Assembly: GCA_011052255.1 (NCBI GenBank)
Contig: DRJJ01000224.1
Location: 1-14,836 of the forward strand
DNA length: 14,836 nucleotides
Direction of reading: 5' to 3'
Origin: Gammaproteobacteria bacterium
Lineage (GTDB): Bacteria > Pseudomonadota > Gammaproteobacteria > DRJJ01
Of this stretch, positions 1-7,244 are shown piece after piece. The first letter of the stretch is position 1, and each line of letters opens with the position of its first letter. The notes beneath the pieces were generated by a model. That model was not told where the DNA came from and did not search any database. It was given only the letters and a program-made list of their open reading frames with translations. Position numbers and translations under genes: made by a program.

Positions 1-415
1 CAAGCGAGAGCTGCATTGCGCGGCGTGTGAGCAGCCCGGTCGCGGGGTCAACCAGGCGGGTATTATCAACCTCGTTCTGCAGCGCGTTTGCGTGCTGTTG
101 CAGGGTAAACAGCGCAGTCTGATCGGCGTAAAAATGAACGACTGGAGATGCTTCACTATCACCAGGTTGGGTATGGTGTGTCAGGTATTGTGACTGTCCC
201 TGACCATCGCTTAGTTCAATCGTTTCTCCAGCTGTTAGCAGCGCGCTAACACGCGAGTCCTGACTATCGAGTTGCTGCATGTCGAGCAATGCAGTGAAAC
301 GCTCATTGGACCAGACTGCGACGCCCTGATGCTCTACCAGCACAGCCAGAGGGAAGTCAGCCAGTAATGCCGGTAAATCCAGTTGTTTCAGGATGTCTTT
401 TACATTATCGCTCAT
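1..415 (-). CDS. GGDEF-type (diguanylate cyclase-like) protein, N-terminal part, cut by window edge
   Basis: I translated this by hand from an ATG at 415 on the minus strand; the frame stays open to base 1, giving about 138 residues. The protein starts MSDNVKDILKQLDLPALLAD. A region of roughly 100 residues follows that looks like a small PAS-type sensory fold (it includes AVLVEHQGVAVWSNERF, typical of a PAS start). A short helical linker with QQHANALQNEV leads to DPATGLLTRRAMQLSL at about residues 122-137. That last string resembles the opening of GGDEF domains (D-x-x-T-G-L-x-x-R-R). The GGDEF signature itself lies outside the window, so cyclase activity cannot be judged. No signal peptide or membrane segment is visible, so it should be cytoplasmic. 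A G-rich stretch lies about 10 nt before the ATG. It runs in the same direction as the MazG-like gene, 137 bp downstream of it. The GGDEF assignment is fairly secure; the PAS assignment is an inference. Confidence 0.68.
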   Translation of the reverse strand, partial: MSDNVKDILKQLDLPALLADFPLAVLVEHQGVAVWSNERFTALLDMQQLDSQDSRVSALLTAGETIELSDGQGQSQYLTHHTQPGDSEASPVVHFYADQTALFTLQQHANALQNEVDNTRLVDPATGLLTRRAMQLSL

Positions 416-552
416 GAAGATTTCGCCCCCTGCGCTCATTTATCTAACGGACCAATATTGTTGTACCCAATACTAACGGCATGCTGGATCAATACTTTAG
501 CAGTGTTTTTAGCCTGATAGCTACAGTTGTCAGATTATTGACGATCGTACTA

Positions 553-912
553 TTACTGGTCATATTCTGAAGCTCGGCGAGCATCACCACGAACCTTGTC
601 TGCCGGGTAGCGTGATTCATTAATGGCAATTTTTTTATCTGCCGCCTCCATTAAATTAACCCCAAGCTTATCCGAGATACGTACCAGATAGATAAAAATG
701 TCAGCCAGCTCCAGTGCAACCGCATCCAGCGTCTGGCTATCCAGATCAGCACTTTGCTGTTCGGTGCGCCATTGAAAATGCTCCACAAGTTCGGCAGCTT
801 CGGCTATCAGTGCCATACTCAGGTTCTTGGGGCTATGGAATTGATCCCAGTCACGCTCTGCTGCAAACGCGGCCAGGCGCTTGCGCAATGACTCCAGTGC
901 CTGATTATTCAT
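553..912 (-). CDS. MazG-like nucleotide pyrophosphohydrolase (dCTPase/RS21-C6 type)
   Basis: This 119-residue single-domain protein belongs to the all-alpha NTP pyrophosphatase superfamily. Members hydrolyse (d)NTPs to NMP and pyrophosphate and clean the nucleotide pool; the short forms related to RS21-C6/DCTPP1 often prefer dCTP or modified cytosine nucleotides. The Mg-binding acidic residues are visible: E38-x-x-E41 in IAEAAELVEHFQW, and E68-x-x-D71 in ELADIFIYL. The C-terminal KIAINESRYPADKVRG (about 94-109) is also typical of this family. The length fits a complete short member rather than the two-domain MazG. The ATG at 912 is preceded by AGGG at a good distance. It is divergent from the GGDEF/EAL gene and may be read together with the partial GGDEF gene, though the 137-bp gap allows a separate promoter. 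Substrate preference cannot be read from the sequence. The family call is firm. Confidence 0.88.
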   Translation of the reverse strand: MNNQALESLRKRLAAFAAERDWDQFHSPKNLSMALIAEAAELVEHFQWRTEQQSADLDSQTLDAVALELADIFIYLVRISDKLGVNLMEAADKKIAINESRYPADKVRGDARRASEYDQ

Positions 913-960
913 CTTAATGCCCTAAATATATAGTTGTAGCAGCCGATTAAATCAGAGAAT
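913..960 (-). promoter_or_regulatory. Possible promoter of the MazG-like gene
   Basis: On the minus strand a TATATA hexamer (927-932) lies 15 nt upstream of the ATG at 912, with the AGGG ribosome site between them. A -35 match about 17-18 bp further upstream (CTGATT) is poor. This was located by eye only and is weak. Confidence 0.3.
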
Positions 961-1067
961 GGTCCAGGCTTAAAGCCATATTAATAACAAGGGTAATATT
1001 GTAGTGATACTGCTGGCGATATTGTATGCCTGAACCCATACTGGGGCTAATGGTTAGTAACAAAACA

Positions 1068-1105
1068 GGACATGATCTGTCCACGCGCGAACAGGCCATT
1101 ATTAT
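1068..1105 (+). promoter_or_regulatory. Possible promoter and overlapping inverted repeat upstream of the GGDEF/EAL gene
   Basis: A perfect inverted repeat, GGACA-TGATC-TGTCC, occupies 1068-1082. A TATTAT hexamer at 1100-1105 (5 of 6 to the -10 consensus) sits 17 bp after a weak -35 match at 1077-1082, so the right arm of the repeat would cover the -35 position. Transcription would start near 1112, just before the GAGGA at 1116-1120. The repeat is certain; its role as promoter or operator is an inference. Confidence 0.3.
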
Positions 1106-1135
1106 TTCGTGCAACGAGGAATAATCCTTCCCGTA

Positions 1136-3889
1136 ATGAAAATAGAACAAAAAAACACCTTATTCGTAATCGTACTGGTCATCGCTGTGTTGGCAGGCGT
1201 CTCGTCTGTGGTTTACATACTGCTGGGTGATTACCTGGATAGTGAGCTGGATGCGCGCATAGAAAATGGCCGCTCAGTATTTGTTGCGCAACAGCGTGAG
1301 GGGCTTGACCGTTTATACGAAAAAGCGCATGACCTGGCGCTACAGCTGTCATCGCGTGGGATTGATCATAAAACAGACGAACTTACATTACAGAATGCAA
1401 TTAATGCCCTCGGGCATCAGTACAAAATGGAAGTAGCCGTTATTTATCTACATAGTGACCCGGTCATCAGGTCCGTGTATACACGCCGTGACGTATTGGC
1501 AAAACCGCAGGTAATCAGCAACGATGTTTTCAATTACCTGGTCGCCTCTACCGGAAAGACACATAGCGCCACCTCTGGTCAGTTATTTATAGCAGATACT
1601 TTTCTGCGTATTGTGGTGGTTCCAGTGAAGGATACTCAGGGTGAAGAGACGGGGATACTTTTACTGGCGGAGAAAATTGATGATTCAGCGGTAGAACAAA
1701 TGGCACGTCATCTGGGTACGGGTGTGATGTTGATAAGCGGAGAAACAATCATAGGCAGTACTTTCAGCAGCCAGCCAGATATGTCCATGCTGGCTGGTGA
1801 CGACGTATCTGGAGAGACTCAGAAATTTACGATGGAGGGTGAGTTGTATGAGGGCAGGATGTATATCCTGTACAACTATAAAGGAGGTATCGAAGTTGCC
1901 AGGCTGTTGCTGGCAACAAAAAAAAATCTGCTATGGCAGCCATTTATCGAACTGGCCCGTGTCGCAGCATGGCTGTCACTTTTAATTTTACTGGTGGTGG
2001 CACTGGCCGGAATAGCAGTTAGCCGACGCTGGTTGTCGACACCCATCAAGCAGTTACTTGCAGCGACGAATTCTATACAGCACGGTAACTACAAGGTGCC
2101 GATCAAGATAAACAGCAATGATGAAATAGGATTGTTGTCTGAATCTCTGAGTGAGATGCAGGTGCGGCTGGCCCAGTTACAGCAGGAAGAAGCATGCAGC
2201 AGGCAACGTTTTCATGATTTTGCTGAAAGTTCATCAGACTGGTTATGGGAAACTGATGCCACAGGCGATGTTACCTATGTGTCGATGAGCGTAAAGAAGG
2301 TGCTGGGTTACCAACCAGAGGAGCTGATTGGTAAACGACTGGACAAAATCCTGAGTACTGAATCCATGGCGGTATTTTCCGGGCTGGTAAAAGACAAGCA
2401 GCATCACGAACCTTTTCGTGATGTAGAAATATGGGTTAATTCTGCGGATGATATTCGCTATTGTATTCTGATCAATGCCGTACCTTTTTACAATGACAAC
2501 CAGTTTCAGGGCTATCGTGGCACTGCCCGCGATGTCACCAAGATGAAGAATGATGAACAGCACCTGACGCGACTGGCAAATAATGACCACCTGTCGGGCC
2601 TGTCCAACCGGCGTCGCTTTCTGGAGGATCTGGAACGTGAAATCAGTCTGGCATTGAGAAATGGTTCAACCGGTGCGGTTCTGTTAATTGACCTCGACCA
2701 TTTCAAAATGGTGAATGATACTGCCGGTCATGCGGCAGGTGACGAGGTGATCATTCAGGTCTCGGGTTACCTGCGACGTATCGCCCGCAGCACTGACCTG
2801 ATCGCCAGGCTCGGCGGTGACGAATTCTGTCTTGCACTGCTGGGCGTTACCGAGGAACAAGCCATGGAGCGTGCGATGGAACTAATGAAAGGCATAGCCA
2901 GTTTAAAGCCAACCTATGGCGGAAAAATACTGAACACAACAGTCAGTATAGGCATGTCACTCTATTCAGTGCATGGCGAAACACCGATTGAATTACTGGC
3001 CAAGGCAGATAGCGCAATGTATGAAGCAAAGCAGGAAGGGCGTGACCGACTGCATTTATATGATGAACGCGCCATGACGCAAAAGACCATCGGCAGCCAG
3101 CTGGCATGGAAAGACCGGATGCTGGATGCGCTGGAGCATGATCGCCTGGTGCTTGCCTTCCAGCCCATCGTCTCAACCCGAAACCTGATTATTTCGCGCT
3201 ATGAAGTACTGGTAAGATTGCGCGCAGAAGATGGACAGATATTCCCGCCGGGGCAATTTATCCCGTTGGCCGAAGAATTTGGCCTGATCTCCCGAATTGA
3301 TAAAGTGATTGTACGCAAGGCCCTGCGTGCGATGAAGAAACAGTATGAGCATAATCCGCAGATCAGTTTTTCGATTAATCTTTCCGGACGTAGTGTCGGT
3401 GATCCGGACATGCTGTCACTGATAGAGGAAGAACTGACTGATGCGCGCTTCGATCGTCAGCAAGTAACGTTTGAAATTACAGAAAGTGCTGCAATCTATG
3501 ATTTGAGCCGCGCGATTGCGTTTACACGCCGTATTCAGCAACTGGGCTGCCGTCTGGCACTGGATGATTTTGGTGTCGGCTTTTCATCATTTTCATACCT
3601 GAAACAACTGCATGCTGATGTACTGAAAATTGATGGCGCCTTTGTGCGTGATATTCATAATAATGAGGACGACCAGTTGTTTGTCAAGGCGCTGGTGGAT
3701 GTTTCACGCGGCTTGAACATGAAGACCGTGGCTGAATTTGTTGAAACCCAGGAATGTCTGGATATGATACGCCAGCTGGGGGTGGATTATGCGCAGGGCT
3801 ATTTCGTCGGCAAACCGGTAATCGGTTTGTTTGATAACAATGACGGTATTGAACTGACAGAAGACCAGGACAAACCCAATACCGCCTAG
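1136..3889 (+). CDS. Membrane sensor with HAMP-PAS-GGDEF-EAL domains (c-di-GMP synthesis and/or degradation)
   Basis: From the ATG at 1136 this is 917 residues. A first membrane helix (about 9-31) is followed by a periplasmic sensor region (about 32-274, probably Cache-like). Then come a second helix (about 275-295), HAMP (296-349), PAS (357-471), GGDEF (481-643) and EAL (662-896). The GGDEF motif is intact at 560-564, with D519 of DLDHFK for metal and an inhibitory-site R551-x-x-D554 exactly five residues upstream. In the EAL domain the signature reads E690-V-L, a tolerated variant. The other expected catalytic residues are present: N748, E780, D810-D811, K831, E867 and Q887. Both activities are therefore possible, with GGDEF either making c-di-GMP or acting as a GTP sensor for the phosphodiesterase. 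A GTG at 1109 would add nine residues but has no ribosome site. GAGGA at 1116-1120 favours the ATG, though its spacing is long. The gene converges on argH with a 22-bp gap. The input signal is unknown. Confidence 0.9.
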   Translation: MKIEQKNTLFVIVLVIAVLAGVSSVVYILLGDYLDSELDARIENGRSVFVAQQREGLDRLYEKAHDLALQLSSRGIDHKTDELTLQNAINALGHQYKMEVAVIYLHSDPVIRSVYTRRDVLAKPQVISNDVFNYLVASTGKTHSATSGQLFIADTFLRIVVVPVKDTQGEETGILLLAEKIDDSAVEQMARHLGTGVMLISGETIIGSTFSSQPDMSMLAGDDVSGETQKFTMEGELYEGRMYILYNYKGGIEVARLLLATKKNLLWQPFIELARVAAWLSLLILLVVALAGIAVSRRWLSTPIKQLLAATNSIQHGNYKVPIKINSNDEIGLLSESLSEMQVRLAQLQQEEACSRQRFHDFAESSSDWLWETDATGDVTYVSMSVKKVLGYQPEELIGKRLDKILSTESMAVFSGLVKDKQHHEPFRDVEIWVNSADDIRYCILINAVPFYNDNQFQGYRGTARDVTKMKNDEQHLTRLANNDHLSGLSNRRRFLEDLEREISLALRNGSTGAVLLIDLDHFKMVNDTAGHAAGDEVIIQVSGYLRRIARSTDLIARLGGDEFCLALLGVTEEQAMERAMELMKGIASLKPTYGGKILNTTVSIGMSLYSVHGETPIELLAKADSAMYEAKQEGRDRLHLYDERAMTQKTIGSQLAWKDRMLDALEHDRLVLAFQPIVSTRNLIISRYEVLVRLRAEDGQIFPPGQFIPLAEEFGLISRIDKVIVRKALRAMKKQYEHNPQISFSINLSGRSVGDPDMLSLIEEELTDARFDRQQVTFEITESAAIYDLSRAIAFTRRIQQLGCRLALDDFGVGFSSFSYLKQLHADVLKIDGAFVRDIHNNEDDQLFVKALVDVSRGLNMKTVAEFVETQECLDMIRQLGVDYAQGYFVGKPVIGLFDNNDGIELTEDQDKPNTA

Positions 3890-3911
3890 TCAGGCTCGCT
3901 GTACCAAGGGC

Positions 3912-5315
3912 CTAAGCCAGGCGATATTGCTTAAGCACCTGCCGTGCACGAACCACCGCCGCGCGCACCTGTTCTGGTGCAGTGCCACCAAGATGATTTC
4001 GGGCATTAACCGAACCTTCCAGGGTCAACACCTCAAATACATCGGCTTCAATAGAGGAATGAAAAGACTGCAACTCGCTTAGCTCCATTTCAGACAGATC
4101 GCGTTTGCTGTCAACGCCCAGTCTTACCGCACGCCCGACTACCTCGTGAGCATCCCTGAATGCCAGCCCTTTTCTAACCAGATAATCGGCCAGGTCCGTG
4201 GCGGTGGAAAACCCCTGCAACGCAGCAGCACGCATATTGTCAGCGCGTGTGGTGAGTGCCGGGATCATGTCGGCAAAGGCCATCAGGCTGTCATGTATCG
4301 TGTCGACACTGTCAAATAGAGGCTCTTTGTCTTCCTGGTTGTCTTTGTTGTAGGCCAGTGGTTGCCCCTTCATCAACGTCAGCAGGCTGAACAGATTACC
4401 GAACACACGGCCACTCTTGCCGCGCACCAGTTCCGGTACATCAGGGTTTTTCTTTTGCGGCATGATAGATGATCCGGTGCAGAACCGGTCCGGCAGGTCG
4501 ATGAAATCAAACTGCGCCGACGTCCACAAAACCAGCTCTTCAGCAAAGCGTGAAAGATGCGTCATGATCAGCGCGGCCGCACTACAAAACTCGATGGCAA
4601 AGTCACGGTCGCTGACCGCATCCAGCGAGTTGTCACAGGGGTTGTCAAAACCCAGCGCATCGGCGGTGAACTGCCGGTCGATCGGATAGCTGGTGCCAGC
4701 CAGTGCTGCGGCACCCAGCGGTAACTGGTTCATGCGTTTGCGGCAGTCGGTCAGCCGGCCATAGTCACGTTGTAGCATTTCAAACCAGGCCATCATGTGG
4801 TGGCCAAAGGTAATCGGCTGCGCGACCTGCAAGTGGGTAAAGCCAGGCATAATGGTAGCGGCTTCACGCTCTGCCAGCTCGATCAGCCCCTGCATCAGAC
4901 GCGTGAGTTGTGACAGTATGCTGTCGATCTGGTCACGCATATACAGGCGTATATCGGTGGCAATCTGATCATTGCGCGAACGGCCGGTATGCAGTTTCTT
5001 GCCGGCATCACCGATACGTTGTGTCAGCAGTGACTCGATATTCATATGAATATCTTCCAGCGCTACCGACCAGTTTATCTTGCCGGATTCTATATCAAGC
5101 TGTAATTGCTGCAAGCCCTCAATGATGGACTGACATTCTTTACTGGTCAGTATCCCGGTATGACCGAGCATACGCGCATGGGCAATCGAGCCTCGGATAT
5201 CGTGCGCATACAGTCGCTGATCAAAACCGATAGAGGCGGTGAACTGTTCGACAAAGGCATCAGTGGCTTCAGTAAAACGCCCTTGCCAGGGTTTGCTGTT
5301 ATGGCTGTCAGACAT
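3912..5315 (-). CDS. argH: Argininosuccinate lyase
   Basis: This is the last enzyme of arginine synthesis: it splits argininosuccinate into arginine and fumarate in the cytoplasm as a homotetramer. The length of 467 residues is normal for the family. Landmarks are HTGRSRNDQ at 109-117, the T160-H161 pair that holds the general acid/base histidine, and the fumarase/aspartase-superfamily signature GSSIMPQKKNP at 281-291, whose S283 is the expected catalytic serine on the mobile loop. Nothing looks truncated or substituted. The ATG at 5315 starts MSDSHNSKPWQGRF, where the tryptophan-glycine-arginine stretch is typical of ArgH N-termini. No strong ribosome site is visible. The gene is divergent from fimS, as in Pseudomonas, and shares a 121-bp control region with it. 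An extended -10 element lies just upstream. Identification is secure. Confidence 0.97.
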   Translation of the reverse strand: MSDSHNSKPWQGRFTEATDAFVEQFTASIGFDQRLYAHDIRGSIAHARMLGHTGILTSKECQSIIEGLQQLQLDIESGKINWSVALEDIHMNIESLLTQRIGDAGKKLHTGRSRNDQIATDIRLYMRDQIDSILSQLTRLMQGLIELAEREAATIMPGFTHLQVAQPITFGHHMMAWFEMLQRDYGRLTDCRKRMNQLPLGAAALAGTSYPIDRQFTADALGFDNPCDNSLDAVSDRDFAIEFCSAAALIMTHLSRFAEELVLWTSAQFDFIDLPDRFCTGSSIMPQKKNPDVPELVRGKSGRVFGNLFSLLTLMKGQPLAYNKDNQEDKEPLFDSVDTIHDSLMAFADMIPALTTRADNMRAAALQGFSTATDLADYLVRKGLAFRDAHEVVGRAVRLGVDSKRDLSEMELSELQSFHSSIEADVFEVLTLEGSVNARNHLGGTAPEQVRAAVVRARQVLKQYRLA

Positions 5316-5352
5316 GATTTCAGTGCTTGTTTGTTAAGGAATACTGGCAGGC

Positions 5353-5361
5353 AGTATAACA
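5353..5361 (-). promoter_or_regulatory. Extended -10 promoter element for argH
   Basis: On the minus strand TGT-TATACT occupies 5361 down to 5353, an extended -10 (TG-n-TATACT, 5 of 6 in the hexamer). No good -35 box lies 17 bp upstream, which an extended -10 can tolerate. Transcription would start near 5346, leaving a leader of about 30 nt before the argH ATG at 5315. Confidence 0.5.
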
Positions 5362-5365
5362 GTAT

Positions 5366-5396
5366 TTAAGCCATATCATCCTGCGTGCAGGCTTAA
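5366..5396. promoter_or_regulatory. Nested inverted repeats in the argH-fimS divergent promoter region
   Basis: TTAAGCC (5366-5372) and GGCTTAA (5390-5396) form a perfect 7-bp inverted repeat with a 17-nt spacer. Inside it lies CCTGC-GT-GCAGG at 5380-5391, whose right arm shares two bases with the outer arm. The position between the two divergent -10 elements suggests an operator, but no regulator can be named. Confidence 0.35.
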
Positions 5397-5423
5397 TTAA
5401 AGACATCCGTTTACGTTCCTGTC

Positions 5424-5429
5424 TATAAT
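5424..5429 (+). promoter_or_regulatory. Consensus -10 hexamer immediately upstream of fimS
   Basis: A perfect TATAAT ends only 7 nt before the fimS ATG at 5437. Transcription from it would start at about 5435-5437, giving a leaderless or nearly leaderless mRNA. The best -35 match, AAGACA at 5399-5404 (4 of 6), has a long 19-bp spacer. The ATG has no Shine-Dalgarno sequence, which agrees with leaderless initiation. Otherwise the hexamer is chance and the real promoter lies further upstream. Confidence 0.4.
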
Positions 5430-5436
5430 CAGCTGC

Positions 5437-6501
5437 ATGTCAGAAGTAAAACAGCAAGACCAGCACCACTCCGGGGACAGTTTTCTGCCGGATTTCTGTA
5501 ACGTACGAACTGTTTTTCTGCTGGTGATCAGCGCCGAATTGTTTGCCTTTCTACTGGTCCTGTCGCACGGCCCACCATTCCACTGGGACCATCTGGGTAC
5601 ACTGTCTTTGATGGTGCAATTGATCACCTTGTCCAGCGCCCTGCTGCTATGCAGTACGCGTCAATGGCTGGAAGATCGCCCACCAATACAGGCCGGTTTG
5701 CTGAGTTATATTATGGTGTTACTGGTTACGCTGTTGGTCAGCATACTGGTGTCCATGCTAGACAACTGGATGCGAACCGGGAGTGTAATATTTGCAGCGC
5801 CACTAGCGGTCACCGGCAGGGACATGACCATCAGCGCGATCGTCAGCGCGGCCTTGCTGCGCCTGCTGTATTTGCAGCACCAGCAGCGACTGCATATTGA
5901 AACCAATGCCGAGGCGCGGGTGCAGGCATTGCTGGCACGTATGCACCCACATTTCCTGTTCAACAGTCTGAACTCGATTACTGCGCTGCTGCGTAAACAA
6001 CCCGACCGGGCGGAGCATGCATTGGTGGACCTGTCCGATCTGCTGCGCGTGAGCCTGAGTGATAGTGGCGCTACCCGCAGCCTGCAGCAGGAGATACAAC
6101 TGGCGCAGCACTACCTGGATATAGAGGCCTTGCGTCTGGGTGAGCGCCTGCAAGTACAGTGGGACTGGAAAGAGGGCGTGGATATGGATATGCCCTTGCC
6201 TGCATTGAGCCTGCAGCCATTACTGGAAAACGCTGTCTATCATGGCATCGAGGGTCTGCAGGAGGGTGGCTTAATAGCGGTACAGGGTATGTTACGCGGC
6301 AGTGATCTGGTACTGAGTGTGGAAAACCCGGTGCCGCCTGCGTCGGCGCCAGCACAGCACCGGGGTAACCAGATGGCGATAGCCAATATTCGCGAACGAC
6401 TGCAGCTGGTATACGGTGCCGGTGCCAGTCTGGACATGCAACTGGGTGACAGTAGCTGTCGCATTGAGCTGGTCATACCACAGGCTGTGGCCGCAAAATG
6501 A
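5437..6501 (+). CDS. fimS: Sensor histidine kinase of the LytS/AlgZ (FimS) type
   Basis: This 354-residue membrane sensor kinase is the presumed partner of AlgR. The N-terminal half has about four hydrophobic segments (roughly 24-43, 55-72, 86-108 and 115-145) and no recognisable extracellular sensor domain. The kinase half opens with HPHFLFNSLNS at 170-180, the His_kinase (LytS-type) phosphorylation motif, where H172 of PHFLFN is the likely phosphoacceptor. An N-box-like LLENAVYHG at 262-270 (N265) and a C-terminal NIRERLQLVYG at 317-327 mark the ATP-binding region; classical G-boxes are degenerate, as usual in this family. In Pseudomonas FimS/AlgZ with AlgR controls type IV pilus twitching and alginate genes, and a similar surface-behaviour role here is inferred from homology only. 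The gene overlaps algR by 4 nt (ATGA) and is divergent from argH. The ATG has no ribosome site, and a TATAAT lies directly upstream. Confidence 0.9.
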   Translation: MSEVKQQDQHHSGDSFLPDFCNVRTVFLLVISAELFAFLLVLSHGPPFHWDHLGTLSLMVQLITLSSALLLCSTRQWLEDRPPIQAGLLSYIMVLLVTLLVSILVSMLDNWMRTGSVIFAAPLAVTGRDMTISAIVSAALLRLLYLQHQQRLHIETNAEARVQALLARMHPHFLFNSLNSITALLRKQPDRAEHALVDLSDLLRVSLSDSGATRSLQQEIQLAQHYLDIEALRLGERLQVQWDWKEGVDMDMPLPALSLQPLLENAVYHGIEGLQEGGLIAVQGMLRGSDLVLSVENPVPPASAPAQHRGNQMAIANIRERLQLVYGAGASLDMQLGDSSCRIELVIPQAVAAK

Positions 6502-7244
6502 TGAAAATACTGATAGTTGATGACGAGCCATTGGCGCGCCAGCGTCTGCAAGATCTGTTGCAGGAGGTCGGAGATGTTGAGGTGTGCGCAGAGGCAAGCA
6601 ATGGTCGAGAGGCGCTGGAGGCCTGCGAATCGCTGCAACCGGATGTGGTGTTAATGGATATACGTATGCCGGTGATGGATGGGCTGGAAGCGGCACGCCA
6701 TCTGTCACAATGCGAACAACCACCGGCGGTTATCTTTGTGACCGCGTATGACGAGCACGCCCTGGCCGCCTTTGAGGCCCATGCTGCAGGCTACCTGGTC
6801 AAGCCGATCAGGGCATCGCGGTTACAGGAGGCATTGCAGCATCTGCCACGCCTTAATCGTGCACAACTGGATAGTGTAGGCCAACAGGCTAGCGCGGCAA
6901 CCGAGCGCAGTCACCTGTGTGTCAGACAAGGCGGGCGTCTGCAACTGGTGCCGGTGCAAGAGATATTGTATTTTCTGGCTGAACAGAAATACGTGACTGC
7001 CTGCCTGCGACAGGGCGAGGTGTTGCTGGAAGATTCACTGAAGGCACTGGAGCAGGAATTTGAGAGCAGCTTTGTGCGTATTCACCGTAATGCGCTGATT
7101 GCGCGTTCGCAGCTGGCCGGTCTGGACAAGCGCAAGGACGAGCAGGTAGTGGTGTTATTACGCGATACCGAGCGGCAGCTGGATGTCAGTCGCCGACATG
7201 TGCCCGGCTTAAGGTCGTTGTTGCGGAGGGGTCAGCAGGGCTGA
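6498..7244 (+). CDS. algR: LytTR-family response regulator AlgR
   Basis: This 248-residue protein has two domains. The N-terminal receiver domain (about 3-118) has the acidic pair D8-D9, phosphoacceptor D54 in VLMDIRMP, T82 and K102 of the KP turn. The C-terminal LytTR DNA-binding domain (about 139-244) contains PVQEILYFLAEQKYVT and FVRIHRNALIA, typical of this fold. D54 coincides with the AlgR phosphorylation site number in Pseudomonas. It should bind promoter DNA when phosphorylated by FimS. The start overlaps the fimS stop as ATGATG, so either of two adjacent ATGs (6498 or 6501) can be used, and translational coupling is likely. The last 59 nt are overlapped by the antisense thioredoxin gene. 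The receiver and LytTR assignments are certain. The AlgR name rests on those domains plus the argH-fimS-algR-hemC gene order. Confidence 0.93.
   Translation: MMKILIVDDEPLARQRLQDLLQEVGDVEVCAEASNGREALEACESLQPDVVLMDIRMPVMDGLEAARHLSQCEQPPAVIFVTAYDEHALAAFEAHAAGYLVKPIRASRLQEALQHLPRLNRAQLDSVGQQASAATERSHLCVRQGGRLQLVPVQEILYFLAEQKYVTACLRQGEVLLEDSLKALEQEFESSFVRIHRNALIARSQLAGLDKRKDEQVVVLLRDTERQLDVSRRHVPGLRSLLRRGQQG

Noticed and set aside
1109..1135. GTG start adding nine residues to the GGDEF/EAL protein
   Set aside because: No ribosome site precedes it, whereas GAGGA lies between it and the ATG at 1136. Spacing for the ATG is long, so this is a preference and not certain.
5407..5415. CCGTTTACG as an AlgR-binding box in the fimS promoter
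   Set aside because: It matches only 6 of 9 positions of the CCGTTCGTC consensus as I recall it, which is expected by chance at this length.
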